The notes under the pieces are model-generated. The model ran no database searches. It had not been told where the DNA came from and saw only the letters and a program-made list of their open reading frames with translations. Of a DNA stretch of 64,000 bases, positions 44,006 to 52,367 are shown one piece after another; position 1 is the first letter of the stretch; every line of letters begins with the position of its first letter. Made by a program: the position numbers and the translations under genes. The stretch comes from Pseudoalteromonas denitrificans DSM 6059 (GTDB lineage Bacteria > Pseudomonadota > Gammaproteobacteria > Enterobacterales > Alteromonadaceae): the NCBI RefSeq assembly GCF_900112265.1, contig NZ_FOLO01000007.1, positions 112,918 through 176,917 of the forward strand. The letters are read 5' to 3'.

Positions 44006-45532
44006 TTAATAATTTAATTTCCCTCCATTATTAATGAAAACTTGATATTCATTCCAAACATCATCAACACTGCGATTAAGTACTTGTTGAAAAGCATTTT
44101 CAAAAGACCAAGTATAATTCGTTAAATCTTTAGCTGTTTTATTAAACTTATAAATAAAATTAGGATCAATTCTGTCTACAACATAATGTAAAAAGAATCC
44201 TGTTGTTGTATAGCCAGCTAACCATTTTTTAGGATTGTTTACATCTGGCTGACGCGTCTTATGAAAACCCGCACCAATTCGAACACCATCAGCTAGTCCT
44301 TCAGTATATGCCCAGTATGATTTTCCGTCGCCATAGCCATCATGGGTTAACGGAGAATTGTTATAGCCATGCGTTACTTCATGAAAAAGTATGCCACTAA
44401 TTTCATCACTTATCGCGGAGTCAGAGTTACCACCTTCACGATAAAGTTTTTCTAGATGTGTCGTACTTACTGCAATCGTCATTTCACCAGAACCATCTTG
44501 CCCTGTTTTATATGCCACAAACTCATTGCCTTGAAAATCTAAGGCCCTTAATTCAAATCTTAAATTTTTAAAGCGATTTGATTGTAAAGGATCGCGATAA
44601 AGTATTTTTGCAACATCAATGCATCTCTTAGCCATATGTGATGCGGGGTTTTGTAATATTCGATTTACTAATTTTGAGCCTTGAGTCTCAGGGTTCATAT
44701 CAACAAACGTCACTAGAGGTGCAATCCAATCACCAGATGGCGGTTCAATGATGGGATCATTTATATTTATGTTATAAGTAATATTGTTATAGGCATAAAC
44801 TGAAACATACACATCATTACCTGATAATTCACAACGCTCAGTTGATGTAGCATTTGCATCAATACAATCATAGTGTGCTCTGGTCGCTTTACTACCCCGC
44901 CTCATATATAAATCGGTATCTCCAGATCCGGTTGTTTTTGCCGTTATTTTGCTATTTACAGTATCAAAAGGCCCATAATGCTTCCAGATCCCTTTTGAAA
45001 GTGAAGCACTATCAAATAATGGCAAAGTATTTGGATTATTTTGTGTTTCAAATTGAATTTCAGACAATTGCAGATAACTGCCACCATTGTTACTTGTAAC
45101 ATTTAGTCTAACTTGGTTAAAACTGAGAATATTATTTAAAGAATATAATTTAGACTGTTTACGCGCAGAAAATGATTCTGATGTACGAGAATCAAGATGC
45201 ACCCAGTTTATCCCATCATTTGTGCCCTGTAATTGCCAGTTTTTTGGATCTCTACTAGCAGCATCATTGCCAGAAGTCAGTGTATAACCCGTTACCAATG
45301 TCGGCTTATCAAACATATAACTGATCCAGCCTTTTTCAGAGAATGTAAGCCATTTAGTATCATAAGACTTATCAAAAGCATGCAAAGCAGTCTCATAAGG
45401 AACATTCTCACCAGAGCTAGTCACTTGAGTTTGCGCATTTACATGTGGTATTACACAAAAAACACAGATGTTTGATATCACTGCTGTTTTAATGAAGCTA
45501 TTTAATTTTTTGTATTTATATTGTTTCGTCAT
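44006..45532 (-). CDS. Secreted F5/8C-PPC-BSP metallopeptidase
   Basis: 508 residues. Signal peptide (about 1-33); F5/8 type C-like (discoidin) domain (about 38-162, DKSYDTKWLTF...WQLQGTNDGINWVHLDSR); PPC-like beta domain (about 175-255, DLYMRRGSKATRAHYDCI); C-terminal 'basic secretory protein' peptidase with zinc motif HEVTH (384-388) in ILFHEVTHGYNNSP. This matches secreted metallopeptidases that may bind polysaccharide through the F5/8C part. AGGATT precedes the start. Two identical palindromic operators lie just upstream. Confidence 0.9.
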   Translation of the reverse strand: MTKQYKYKKLNSFIKTAVISNICVFCVIPHVNAQTQVTSSGENVPYETALHAFDKSYDTKWLTFSEKGWISYMFDKPTLVTGYTLTSGNDAASRDPKNWQLQGTNDGINWVHLDSRTSESFSARKQSKLYSLNNILSFNQVRLNVTSNNGGSYLQLSEIQFETQNNPNTLPLFDSASLSKGIWKHYGPFDTVNSKITAKTTGSGDTDLYMRRGSKATRAHYDCIDANATSTERCELSGNDVYVSVYAYNNITYNININDPIIEPPSGDWIAPLVTFVDMNPETQGSKLVNRILQNPASHMAKRCIDVAKILYRDPLQSNRFKNLRFELRALDFQGNEFVAYKTGQDGSGEMTIAVSTTHLEKLYREGGNSDSAISDEISGILFHEVTHGYNNSPLTHDGYGDGKSYWAYTEGLADGVRIGAGFHKTRQPDVNNPKKWLAGYTTTGFFLHYVVDRIDPNFIYKFNKTAKDLTNYTWSFENAFQQVLNRSVDDVWNEYQVFINNGGKLNY

Positions 45533-45561
45533 GGTTATTTAATCCTGTTGATTTAAATTAA

Positions 45562-45573
45562 TGGAACGTTCCA
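45562..45573. promoter_or_regulatory. Palindromic operator copy 1 (TGGAACGTTCCA)
   Basis: A perfect 12-bp palindrome 30 bases upstream of the metallopeptidase gene start, with the LacI/GalR-type central CG. A second copy of the 10-bp core lies 76 bases away (center to center). Confidence 0.65.
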
Positions 45574-45638
45574 GTTTTTATATGAATTTAAATATCTAAG
45601 CTTTCATATTTGACACTAAGGTATAACAGCTCAGAATA

Positions 45639-45648
45639 GGAACGTTCC
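45639..45648. promoter_or_regulatory. Palindromic operator copy 2 (GGAACGTTCC)
   Basis: Identical 10-bp core to copy 1, 76 bases upstream of it relative to the metallopeptidase gene. The paired arrangement suggests looping or cooperative binding by a LacI-type repressor; none is encoded nearby. Confidence 0.65.
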
Positions 45649-45771
45649 AATAACAATATATTAACATTTAAAATAATCAAGACTTATAAAGAAATAAATT
45701 TAGCCCGAAGTACTAAAAGGTCATAAAAATAAACTTAATCAGGTTTATTTAAATTCATTTACATATGAATT

Positions 45772-45790
45772 GATAATGATTATCATAATC
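45772..45790. promoter_or_regulatory. Fur box upstream of ECF sigma gene
   Basis: GATAATGATTATCATAATC matches the 19-bp Fur consensus at 17 of 19 positions, 28 bases before ATG 45819. It supports iron repression of the sigma/anti-sigma operon. Confidence 0.85.
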
Positions 45791-45818
45791 AATTATAAAA
45801 GTTTTCATTTTCAGTTAT

Positions 45819-46337
45819 ATGTCTATTAGCAAGCCCCATGTATTACAGTTATTTCAAAAAGAATACCAAAACTTATTTAAATTCATTAAGTACAAAGTTA
45901 AGTGTCCCGATTTAACCTTTGATTTGCTTCAAGATCTCTACCTAAAACTACAATCAATACCTGTTAAAAAAGAAATTTCTAACCCAAAGGGTTATTTAAA
46001 TACCGCAGCACGTAATTTGATTATTGATAATAGTAGGAAACCCTATCAAGTTTTAGAAACAGGTTTAGATGATAAAATTGATCAAGCAATATGTAATCAA
46101 TCTTCACCTGAGCAAAGTGCTATCAATCAAAATATGATTGAACAACTGAATATTGCGCTTTCACAACTACCTCATGAAAAACAAGACTTACTCACATTAA
46201 GTCGCGTATATGGTTGGACTAATACGCAAATTGCAAAACATAAAAACAAATCATTAAGCTGGGTTGAAAAAAACTTAGCGCTATCACTCATTATGTGCAG
46301 TGAAATTGCACAGGAGCAAAATAAAAATGGACAATAA
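45819..46337 (+). CDS. FecI-like ECF sigma factor
   Basis: 172 residues. Sigma-70 region 2 (DLTFDLLQDLYLKLQ...NPKGYLNTAARNLIIDNSRK) and region 4 (ALSQLPHEKQDLLTLSRVYGWTNTQIAKHKNKSLSWVEKNL) are both present. It is a FecI-type extracytoplasmic-function sigma factor for the TonB-receptor gene at 47421. It overlaps the FecR-like gene by 11 bases and has a Fur box at its promoter. Confidence 0.9.
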   Translation: MSISKPHVLQLFQKEYQNLFKFIKYKVKCPDLTFDLLQDLYLKLQSIPVKKEISNPKGYLNTAARNLIIDNSRKPYQVLETGLDDKIDQAICNQSSPEQSAINQNMIEQLNIALSQLPHEKQDLLTLSRVYGWTNTQIAKHKNKSLSWVEKNLALSLIMCSEIAQEQNKNGQ

Positions 46338-47277
46338 TGCTTCCCATATCAAGCTAGAAGCTGCCCAATGGATTGTAAAATATAATATAAAATCACTTTC
46401 AAACAAACCAGAATTTATAGCTTGGCTAAATACTTCACCAGAGCATAAACACACTTTTGAAACACTGACTCTGAACTGGCAAGCACTTGAAAAAATAGAG
46501 AGAAACAATTTAAATAATAGTGCTAAAAACATACAAAACATCACCGCTATTTCATTTAACAACCAAACAAAAAAAATAAATAAATCTTTTAAAAAATTTA
46601 GTTATTTCGCTTTGGTAGCAAGTATATTTTTATTTTCGTTTATTTATTTCAATCATGATGCCCAAAGCTTCTCTCACGTTTATAAAACACCTACCGCTAA
46701 ACAAGCCAATTATATTTTACCTGATGGGAGCACGCTTTGGCTTAATGCTAAAAGCGAGGTGAGCATTCACTTTAGTCAAAACAAACGTCAAATAGCCATC
46801 ATTAAAGGTGATGCACATTTTAAAGTAAGTAAAGATAAAAAAAGACCTTTTATCGTGAGTTATGGTGAACATAGATTTACAGCTTTGGGCACCGCATTTA
46901 CAGTTAACACTAGGCCATACGTACAACTAGCGGTTACAGAGCATAAAGTAAAATTAAGTTACAGACATACAAATAAAATTATCCGTGAAGGGTATACCAG
47001 TGAATTTAATGACAGATGGCAAATGGCTAAGGTTACTCAATCACAAGAGAATTGGACAGATACGAAATTAAATTTTAAGGGCCGCCCCTTAAAAGACGTG
47101 CTTACGCAAATACAGCCCTATGTTAGTGAAAAAATAAAATTGGTTGATCGCACACAGGCTAATGAATTGATTTCTGGCTCTGTAAACTTAAAAAAACCTC
47201 ATCAAGCACTAAAATTAATAACAAGTGGTTTAGATTTAAAAATAACCTTTAAAAACAATGAAATAAAAATATTTTGA
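46327..47277 (+). CDS. FecR-like sigma regulator
   Basis: 316 residues from ATG 46327 (AGGAG about 10 bases upstream); an ATG at 46300 lies inside the sigma gene. N-terminal DUF4880-like domain (AAQWIVKYNIKSLSNKPEFIAWLNTSPEHKHTFETLTLNWQAL), one membrane helix (about 91-108) and a FecR periplasmic domain (NYILPDGSTLWLNAKSEVSIHFSQNKRQIAIIKGDAHFKVSKDKKRPFIV). C-terminal 'secretin/TonB short domain'-like end. It transmits receptor occupancy to the sigma factor. Confidence 0.9.
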   Translation: MDNNASHIKLEAAQWIVKYNIKSLSNKPEFIAWLNTSPEHKHTFETLTLNWQALEKIERNNLNNSAKNIQNITAISFNNQTKKINKSFKKFSYFALVASIFLFSFIYFNHDAQSFSHVYKTPTAKQANYILPDGSTLWLNAKSEVSIHFSQNKRQIAIIKGDAHFKVSKDKKRPFIVSYGEHRFTALGTAFTVNTRPYVQLAVTEHKVKLSYRHTNKIIREGYTSEFNDRWQMAKVTQSQENWTDTKLNFKGRPLKDVLTQIQPYVSEKIKLVDRTQANELISGSVNLKKPHQALKLITSGLDLKITFKNNEIKIF

Positions 47278-47370
47278 TCGTATTTTAAAATTTTTTAAAA
47301 CTGAATTAAAAATTAAATTTATTTTTTTATAAAACTTTTACGGTATTTTCATTTTTACATCGTCCTTATT

Positions 47371-47389
47371 GGTAATGAATATAATTATC
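47371..47389. promoter_or_regulatory. Second Fur-like box before TonB receptor gene
   Basis: GGTAATGAATATAATTATC matches the Fur consensus at about 15 of 19 positions, 31 bases before the TonB receptor ATG. Weaker than the site at 45772. Confidence 0.6.
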
Positions 47390-47420
47390 ACTTACATTAC
47401 TATCAGAGAGATGTTGATCC

Positions 47421-50096
47421 ATGCTTGGTAAAACTACATTTAAAATTAGCACACTGGCGTTAGCCATTTCTATTTCAAGTTCAGTTGTAGCACTTGAACA
47501 AAGTAAAACGATTTCTATTAAACAGCAATCTTTATCGAATGCATTAACGAGTCTAGCAAAACAAACTGATATCCAAATTTTTGCACGAGATAAAGTCATT
47601 AATGGATTAAATGTAGGTGCCGTAGATCAAGCAAAGTCTGTTAAAGAGGCTTTAGTGCAACTTTTGAAAAATACGAACTTAGAAGCACATTGGATATCTG
47701 ATACCGACGTTGTCATTAAACATAAAAAACAAAATATTAAAGCTCACAGTATTGTTAAACCAAGCAATAATTTAGTCAGAAATAATAAGTCTCTTGAACA
47801 TATCAGTATTTATGGAAGACATAATAAATTAATTTTAGAATCTGGTACTGCAACAAAGTCCAACATGAGTTTAATGGAAACACCTGCAGCAATCGTTGTT
47901 GTTGACAAATTTTTGCTGGATGAACAATCAACCTCTACATTACAAGATAGCTTAAGAAATATTAGTGGTTTAACACATTCAGGTAACAACTATGGGATCG
48001 GCGATAATTTAATCATTAGAGGGTTAGGTGCTAATTATATTTATGATGGCATGTATGGTGGTGCAGGATTAGGCAATAGTTACAACCCAACAAGGTCAAC
48101 CACAAACGTTGAAAGCATTGAAGTGCTTAAAGGACCTGCTACAGGTTTATATGGCACAGGTTCAGCGGGAGGTGTGATAAACCTAGTAGAAAAAAAACCC
48201 CTTGATAAGCCTTTTTATCAAGTAAAGGCAACTGTAGGTCAATGGGATAATCATAGCATGATGTTGGATGCGACTTCGGCGATTAATGACTCAATGGCTT
48301 ATCGTTTTGTCGCAAATATTGAAGAAACAGATGGCTATCGAAGTTTAAGTTCAGCACGAAATGAAATGTATGCCTCGTTACGTTTAAATTTACCACAAGA
48401 TCAAGAGTTAATATTTTCAACTGCTTTTATTGATGATAAAAATCAAGTTGACTCAATTGGCCACCCAGTTAGAATTTTAAATTTAGATAGCATTAATGCC
48501 AACCCTGGTGAAATTACATGGCAAGATTTAATAAACGATAGTGATTCAGACAACGACAAAATTATTGGACTACAACTTAGCGATGCACAAAGGCAAGATT
48601 TAGCAAACTCTTTAAACCCGAATGATGGTTTAAAACCCTATGATTTAGGCAGCCAAGGGTTAATATCACCTATGTCAAAACCAAATGAAGGGAAAGAGCT
48701 TAGATTAAAGGTCAGTCATACAATTGACTTTTCAAATGACACATCATTACATCAACAAGTTCAGTTTAGAGATTATGATACTGACTTTATTCGTCAAACG
48801 GGTGCCTTTAACTATGTTTACTGGGATCGCAATGGCGAAATAAATGCAAACCCTCGTGCACCTTTAGTCATAGATAATATAATTTACCCTTTTTCAGCTA
48901 GGCGTCAGCAATACCGTAGAAGCGATGCAAGTGAAACAAGCTGGCAGTATTTCGCTGATTTTAGTACAAGTTGGTCACTTGGAAGATTTGAAGGTGAGCA
49001 TTTAGCAAGTGCTAATTATGAAAAACGCTCAATGGAAGTCAAGAGTTGGAGTTTAAGTGATGCTGACGCTAACTCCTCAAGTGATCCCCTTCCCTACATT
49101 TTTGATATCCGTAACCCTAATTGGCCAACAAAAAGTTTTATGGCATCCGACCCAACCCTCACTGCAAATTATGATTCATCAGTAACTTCTTATGGTGTGA
49201 GTTTTCAGGAAGTACTTTATTTTAATGATATATTAACTGGTCGTTTTGGACTTGCACATTCAAAAATAGAGCAGACTTATCAGCACAAAGGCACACCTAA
49301 ACGACCAGATATAGCTCAAGAAGAAGATTATTCAGACTCTGGCATTACTTTTAATTTTGGCCTGAACTATCGCTTAACCGATGAGTTTGCTTCTTTTGTT
49401 AATTACTCTAAAGGGCGTACTGCTTCTAGTATTTTAGGTTTTAGTGATATACCTGATTCTGAGTCAAAGTCGTTTGATTTAGGCATACGTTTTACTGCAT
49501 TTGATGAAGAACTACTGGCTTCTTTGATTTATTTTGAAACACGTAAAACGAATATTAATCGCGCACACCCATTATATAACGATGACCCAAAAGACACTGA
49601 TTACAACATTAGTGTGCCGAAATATGTTTTTGACAATGAAGATAATACCCAAGGTTATGAGTTTGATATGAATATGGCGCTTAATGATGTCTGGTCTATG
49701 AATTTTAATGCGACATATCAAGATGCAATTGAAATTAGAAATCAAAATGACACTCCTGAGTCAGGCCAAAGAAAAGGCATTCCTAAAAAGTTTGCCAGTA
49801 TTTGGACGAGTTACTCACATTCAATCAGTGAATTGAATAATCCAATAAAATTTAGTTTAGGTATCACTTATACAGGCCAAAGAAGCATTAATTCTAACGC
49901 CTTTGGTTTACCTGACTCAACCATTGATAGCTATACAGTACTTGATGCAGCCATTAGTTATGATGTAGAAAACTGGAATATACAGTTAAATTTGCGCAAT
50001 CTAACTGATGAAACTTATTATGCAAAAGCTTTGTTTATTGGTGGGTTACCTGGCGATAGCCGTAATGCAAAACTGACTGCTAGATATACTTTTTAG
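47421..50096 (+). CDS. FecA-type TonB-dependent siderophore receptor
   Basis: 891 residues. Signal peptide (about 1-24, ..VVA); STN signalling domain (about 28-95, SIKQQSLSNALTSLAKQTDIQIFARDKVINGLNV); plug domain with the usual GLGANYIYDGMYG and LKGPATGLYGTGSAGGVINL; C-terminal barrel ending in F. The STN domain links to the FecR-like and sigma genes upstream. Likely imports a ferric siderophore or catecholate compound. It sits behind a Fur-like box. Confidence 0.95.
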   Translation: MLGKTTFKISTLALAISISSSVVALEQSKTISIKQQSLSNALTSLAKQTDIQIFARDKVINGLNVGAVDQAKSVKEALVQLLKNTNLEAHWISDTDVVIKHKKQNIKAHSIVKPSNNLVRNNKSLEHISIYGRHNKLILESGTATKSNMSLMETPAAIVVVDKFLLDEQSTSTLQDSLRNISGLTHSGNNYGIGDNLIIRGLGANYIYDGMYGGAGLGNSYNPTRSTTNVESIEVLKGPATGLYGTGSAGGVINLVEKKPLDKPFYQVKATVGQWDNHSMMLDATSAINDSMAYRFVANIEETDGYRSLSSARNEMYASLRLNLPQDQELIFSTAFIDDKNQVDSIGHPVRILNLDSINANPGEITWQDLINDSDSDNDKIIGLQLSDAQRQDLANSLNPNDGLKPYDLGSQGLISPMSKPNEGKELRLKVSHTIDFSNDTSLHQQVQFRDYDTDFIRQTGAFNYVYWDRNGEINANPRAPLVIDNIIYPFSARRQQYRRSDASETSWQYFADFSTSWSLGRFEGEHLASANYEKRSMEVKSWSLSDADANSSSDPLPYIFDIRNPNWPTKSFMASDPTLTANYDSSVTSYGVSFQEVLYFNDILTGRFGLAHSKIEQTYQHKGTPKRPDIAQEEDYSDSGITFNFGLNYRLTDEFASFVNYSKGRTASSILGFSDIPDSESKSFDLGIRFTAFDEELLASLIYFETRKTNINRAHPLYNDDPKDTDYNISVPKYVFDNEDNTQGYEFDMNMALNDVWSMNFNATYQDAIEIRNQNDTPESGQRKGIPKKFASIWTSYSHSISELNNPIKFSLGITYTGQRSINSNAFGLPDSTIDSYTVLDAAISYDVENWNIQLNLRNLTDETYYAKALFIGGLPGDSRNAKLTARYTF

Positions 50097-50126
50097 CGCA
50101 ATCACTTTAATGCGCTCACAACCCAC

Positions 50127-50158
50127 AAAACCAATCAGATATTAGCCTGATTGGTTTT
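50127..50158 (+). terminator. Terminator between receptor and DUF3649 gene
   Basis: AAAACCAATCAG (50127-50138) and CTGATTGGTTTT (50147-50158) form a 12-bp perfect stem with an 8-base loop, followed by T-rich DNA. It probably reduces read-through into the downstream iron genes. Confidence 0.8.
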
Positions 50159-50195
50159 GTTATTTCTTACTCTTTTTGGAGTTTATTAATTAATA

Positions 50196-50477
50196 ATGCA
50201 CTACCGTTTAAATATTACTTCTCGCGCCCTAGCCGCTATTTTTGGTGGGTATGCTTTTGCAGTTGCCAGTAGCTTTGCGTTGGTGCCCATATTGATGCTT
50301 TTTTTTAGCCTTGTAAAATCTGATGCTGTATACCTGGCAACTATGTTGAGTTATATATTTTATTTTGCAGCGATTATTTTTAGTTTTTGTAGATCAAGTA
50401 TTTTATTAGTATGCAGAGATATGACGCTTGCTTGTGGCGTTTTATATTTAGTACACCTTGGAGCAAGTACATTATGA
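50196..50477 (+). CDS. DUF3649-family iron-uptake protein
   Basis: 93 residues with two or three hydrophobic helices. TSRALAAIFGGYAFAVASSFAL matches the DUF3649 start motif. The family is found in iron-uptake loci beside PepSY proteins, as here. Its stop overlaps the start of the PepSY gene (ATGA). Confidence 0.8.
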   Translation: MHYRLNITSRALAAIFGGYAFAVASSFALVPILMLFFSLVKSDAVYLATMLSYIFYFAAIIFSFCRSSILLVCRDMTLACGVLYLVHLGASTL

Positions 50478-52030
50478 AGCCTGATTTTAGAAGAAATATG
50501 ATTTGGTTACATACATATAGTGGTTTGCTCATAGGTTGGTTATTATTCGCTATTTTTGTTACTGGCACATTAAGTTATTTTACACCTGAAATAAGCCAAT
50601 GGATGAAGCCTGAGCTAGGTAGTCAAACAACTTCAAATAAGTTAATCAACAAATCATTACAAATGTTAAAGCAAAAATCAGATAAATCAGAACGTTGGCA
50701 AATTAACTTACCAACTCAACGCAGTAATCAATTTACATTATCTTGGTGGATTAAAGAAAATAATAAAACAAAGCGTAACGTTGTCACTTTAAATAGCCAA
50801 ACTTTCAATGAAATACATGTAAGAGATACACATGGCGGTAATTTTTTTAGAACCTTTCATTACACATTAGAGCTTCGCCAATACGGTGGTCGTTATTTTG
50901 CGGGTATCGCAGCTATGGTAATGCTAATAGGTATTTTCACCGGTATTTTTACACACAGACGTTTTTTCCAAGATTTTTTCACAATTCGCGTTAAAAAATT
51001 AATGAAAACAGTGACTGATCTTCATGCAATTGTAGGTGTGATCACATTGCCATTTTGTTTTGTGATTAGTTTTAGCGCCTTATTAATTTATATCAGTTTG
51101 TATATGCCTTGGAGTGCCGAACATCATTTTGATAATGGTTATCGTGAACTTAATTCAAAAGTAACAACTTCTTTACCTAAGTTGATTAGTGCGAATAAAA
51201 CTGTTGAACCGCTTATAGATTTAGAGCCTATTTTAGCTAAAGTAGAAAAAGCATGGCCTGAACATTCAGCCATTACACACCTTATTTATGAACGACCATT
51301 TGATTTAAATGGTCGTATAGTCATTTATCGACAAGCAAAAATGTCACTTTCAAATAAAAGTGAAATTCTCGCATTTAACGCCAAAAGTGGTGAGTTACTT
51401 GAGGCTATAGCACCAGAACGAACCGCACGTATGATCCGTAGAATATTTTATGGTTTACACGAAGCCCATTTTGCCCAACCCGTTTTACGTTGGTTACTCT
51501 TTTTTATGGGTGTCGCTAGTTGTATATTGATAGGTAGTGGGCTCATAATTTGGTTAAAAAAACGTTTAGACAAACTAAAACAACGACATTTTGGCCATAC
51601 CTTAGTAGAACGCCTCAATATCGCTGGAATTTGTGGGTTAATATTAGCTGTCGTCAGCTATTTCTACGCCAACAGGTTAATTCCCATAAATTTAGAGTCA
51701 CGCGCGGTACTCGAAGTTAATGTATTTTTATTCGTTTGGTTTGCGTCTTTTATCTACAGCTTCTTACGTCCAGCTTTAAAAGCATGGCTTGAGTTGTTAT
51801 TCCTAAACGGTATCGCTTTTTTAATGTTACCAATATTAGACTTGGTCATTAACCCCCACTGGTTAATACAGGCAATTGAATATAAAAACATGGCATATAT
51901 TGGATTTAATTTAGCTTTAATCATTTCAGGTGGTATTTGCTTAATGTTTTATTATTGGCTTAGAAAAACTGACTTAAAAACGCATATAAAAATTAATAAT
52001 ACTAACCATGAAGAGCAGATTTTATGTTGA
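50474..52030 (+). CDS. PepSY-associated membrane protein (iron-uptake locus)
   Basis: 518 residues from ATG 50474, preferred because it overlaps the previous stop; the 50411 ATG is inside that gene. N-terminal helix (about 11-33), PepSY-type periplasmic domains, and helices near residues 130-160, 180-210, 345-370 and in the C-terminal third, including HTYSGLLIGWLLFAIFVTGTLSYF and DLHAIVGVITLPFCFVISFSALLIY. It is of the PiuB/PepSY-TM type, which reduces or handles iron-siderophores at the inner membrane. Confidence 0.85.
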   Translation: MKPDFRRNMIWLHTYSGLLIGWLLFAIFVTGTLSYFTPEISQWMKPELGSQTTSNKLINKSLQMLKQKSDKSERWQINLPTQRSNQFTLSWWIKENNKTKRNVVTLNSQTFNEIHVRDTHGGNFFRTFHYTLELRQYGGRYFAGIAAMVMLIGIFTGIFTHRRFFQDFFTIRVKKLMKTVTDLHAIVGVITLPFCFVISFSALLIYISLYMPWSAEHHFDNGYRELNSKVTTSLPKLISANKTVEPLIDLEPILAKVEKAWPEHSAITHLIYERPFDLNGRIVIYRQAKMSLSNKSEILAFNAKSGELLEAIAPERTARMIRRIFYGLHEAHFAQPVLRWLLFFMGVASCILIGSGLIIWLKKRLDKLKQRHFGHTLVERLNIAGICGLILAVVSYFYANRLIPINLESRAVLEVNVFLFVWFASFIYSFLRPALKAWLELLFLNGIAFLMLPILDLVINPHWLIQAIEYKNMAYIGFNLALIISGGICLMFYYWLRKTDLKTHIKINNTNHEEQILC

Positions 52031-52302
52031 TCAGTTTTATAATTCAGTTTAGCGCTTTATGGTTTTTATCTCAGGCTCAAAAGAAACACTTTAAGCTGGT
52101 ATTCAATATTCCCTTTACAACATATATTGAAAAAAAATTTAAAGGGCTAGGATGGATATTATTACTATTATCCTATGGCGTGGCGTTAATTTTTGAAAAT
52201 ATACCTATGGCAAGTGTTTATTGGTTATCCTTTTTATCATTAAATATTTTAAGCGTTACTATTTTTAACTCTTTTTATGCATATAAATTCAAAAAAGTGT
52301 AA
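52024..52302 (+). CDS. DUF3325-family small membrane protein
   Basis: 92 residues, three hydrophobic helices; the pattern matches DUF3325, which usually follows PepSY genes in iron loci. It overlaps the PepSY stop by a few bases and is the last gene of the operon. Function unknown. Confidence 0.8.
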   Translation: MLISFIIQFSALWFLSQAQKKHFKLVFNIPFTTYIEKKFKGLGWILLLLSYGVALIFENIPMASVYWLSFLSLNILSVTIFNSFYAYKFKKV

Positions 52303-52367
52303 AACTTAAAAATAACCACATTAGCAGAGTTTGTTCATTAGTCTAATGTTGTTAGGTTAACATTAAT

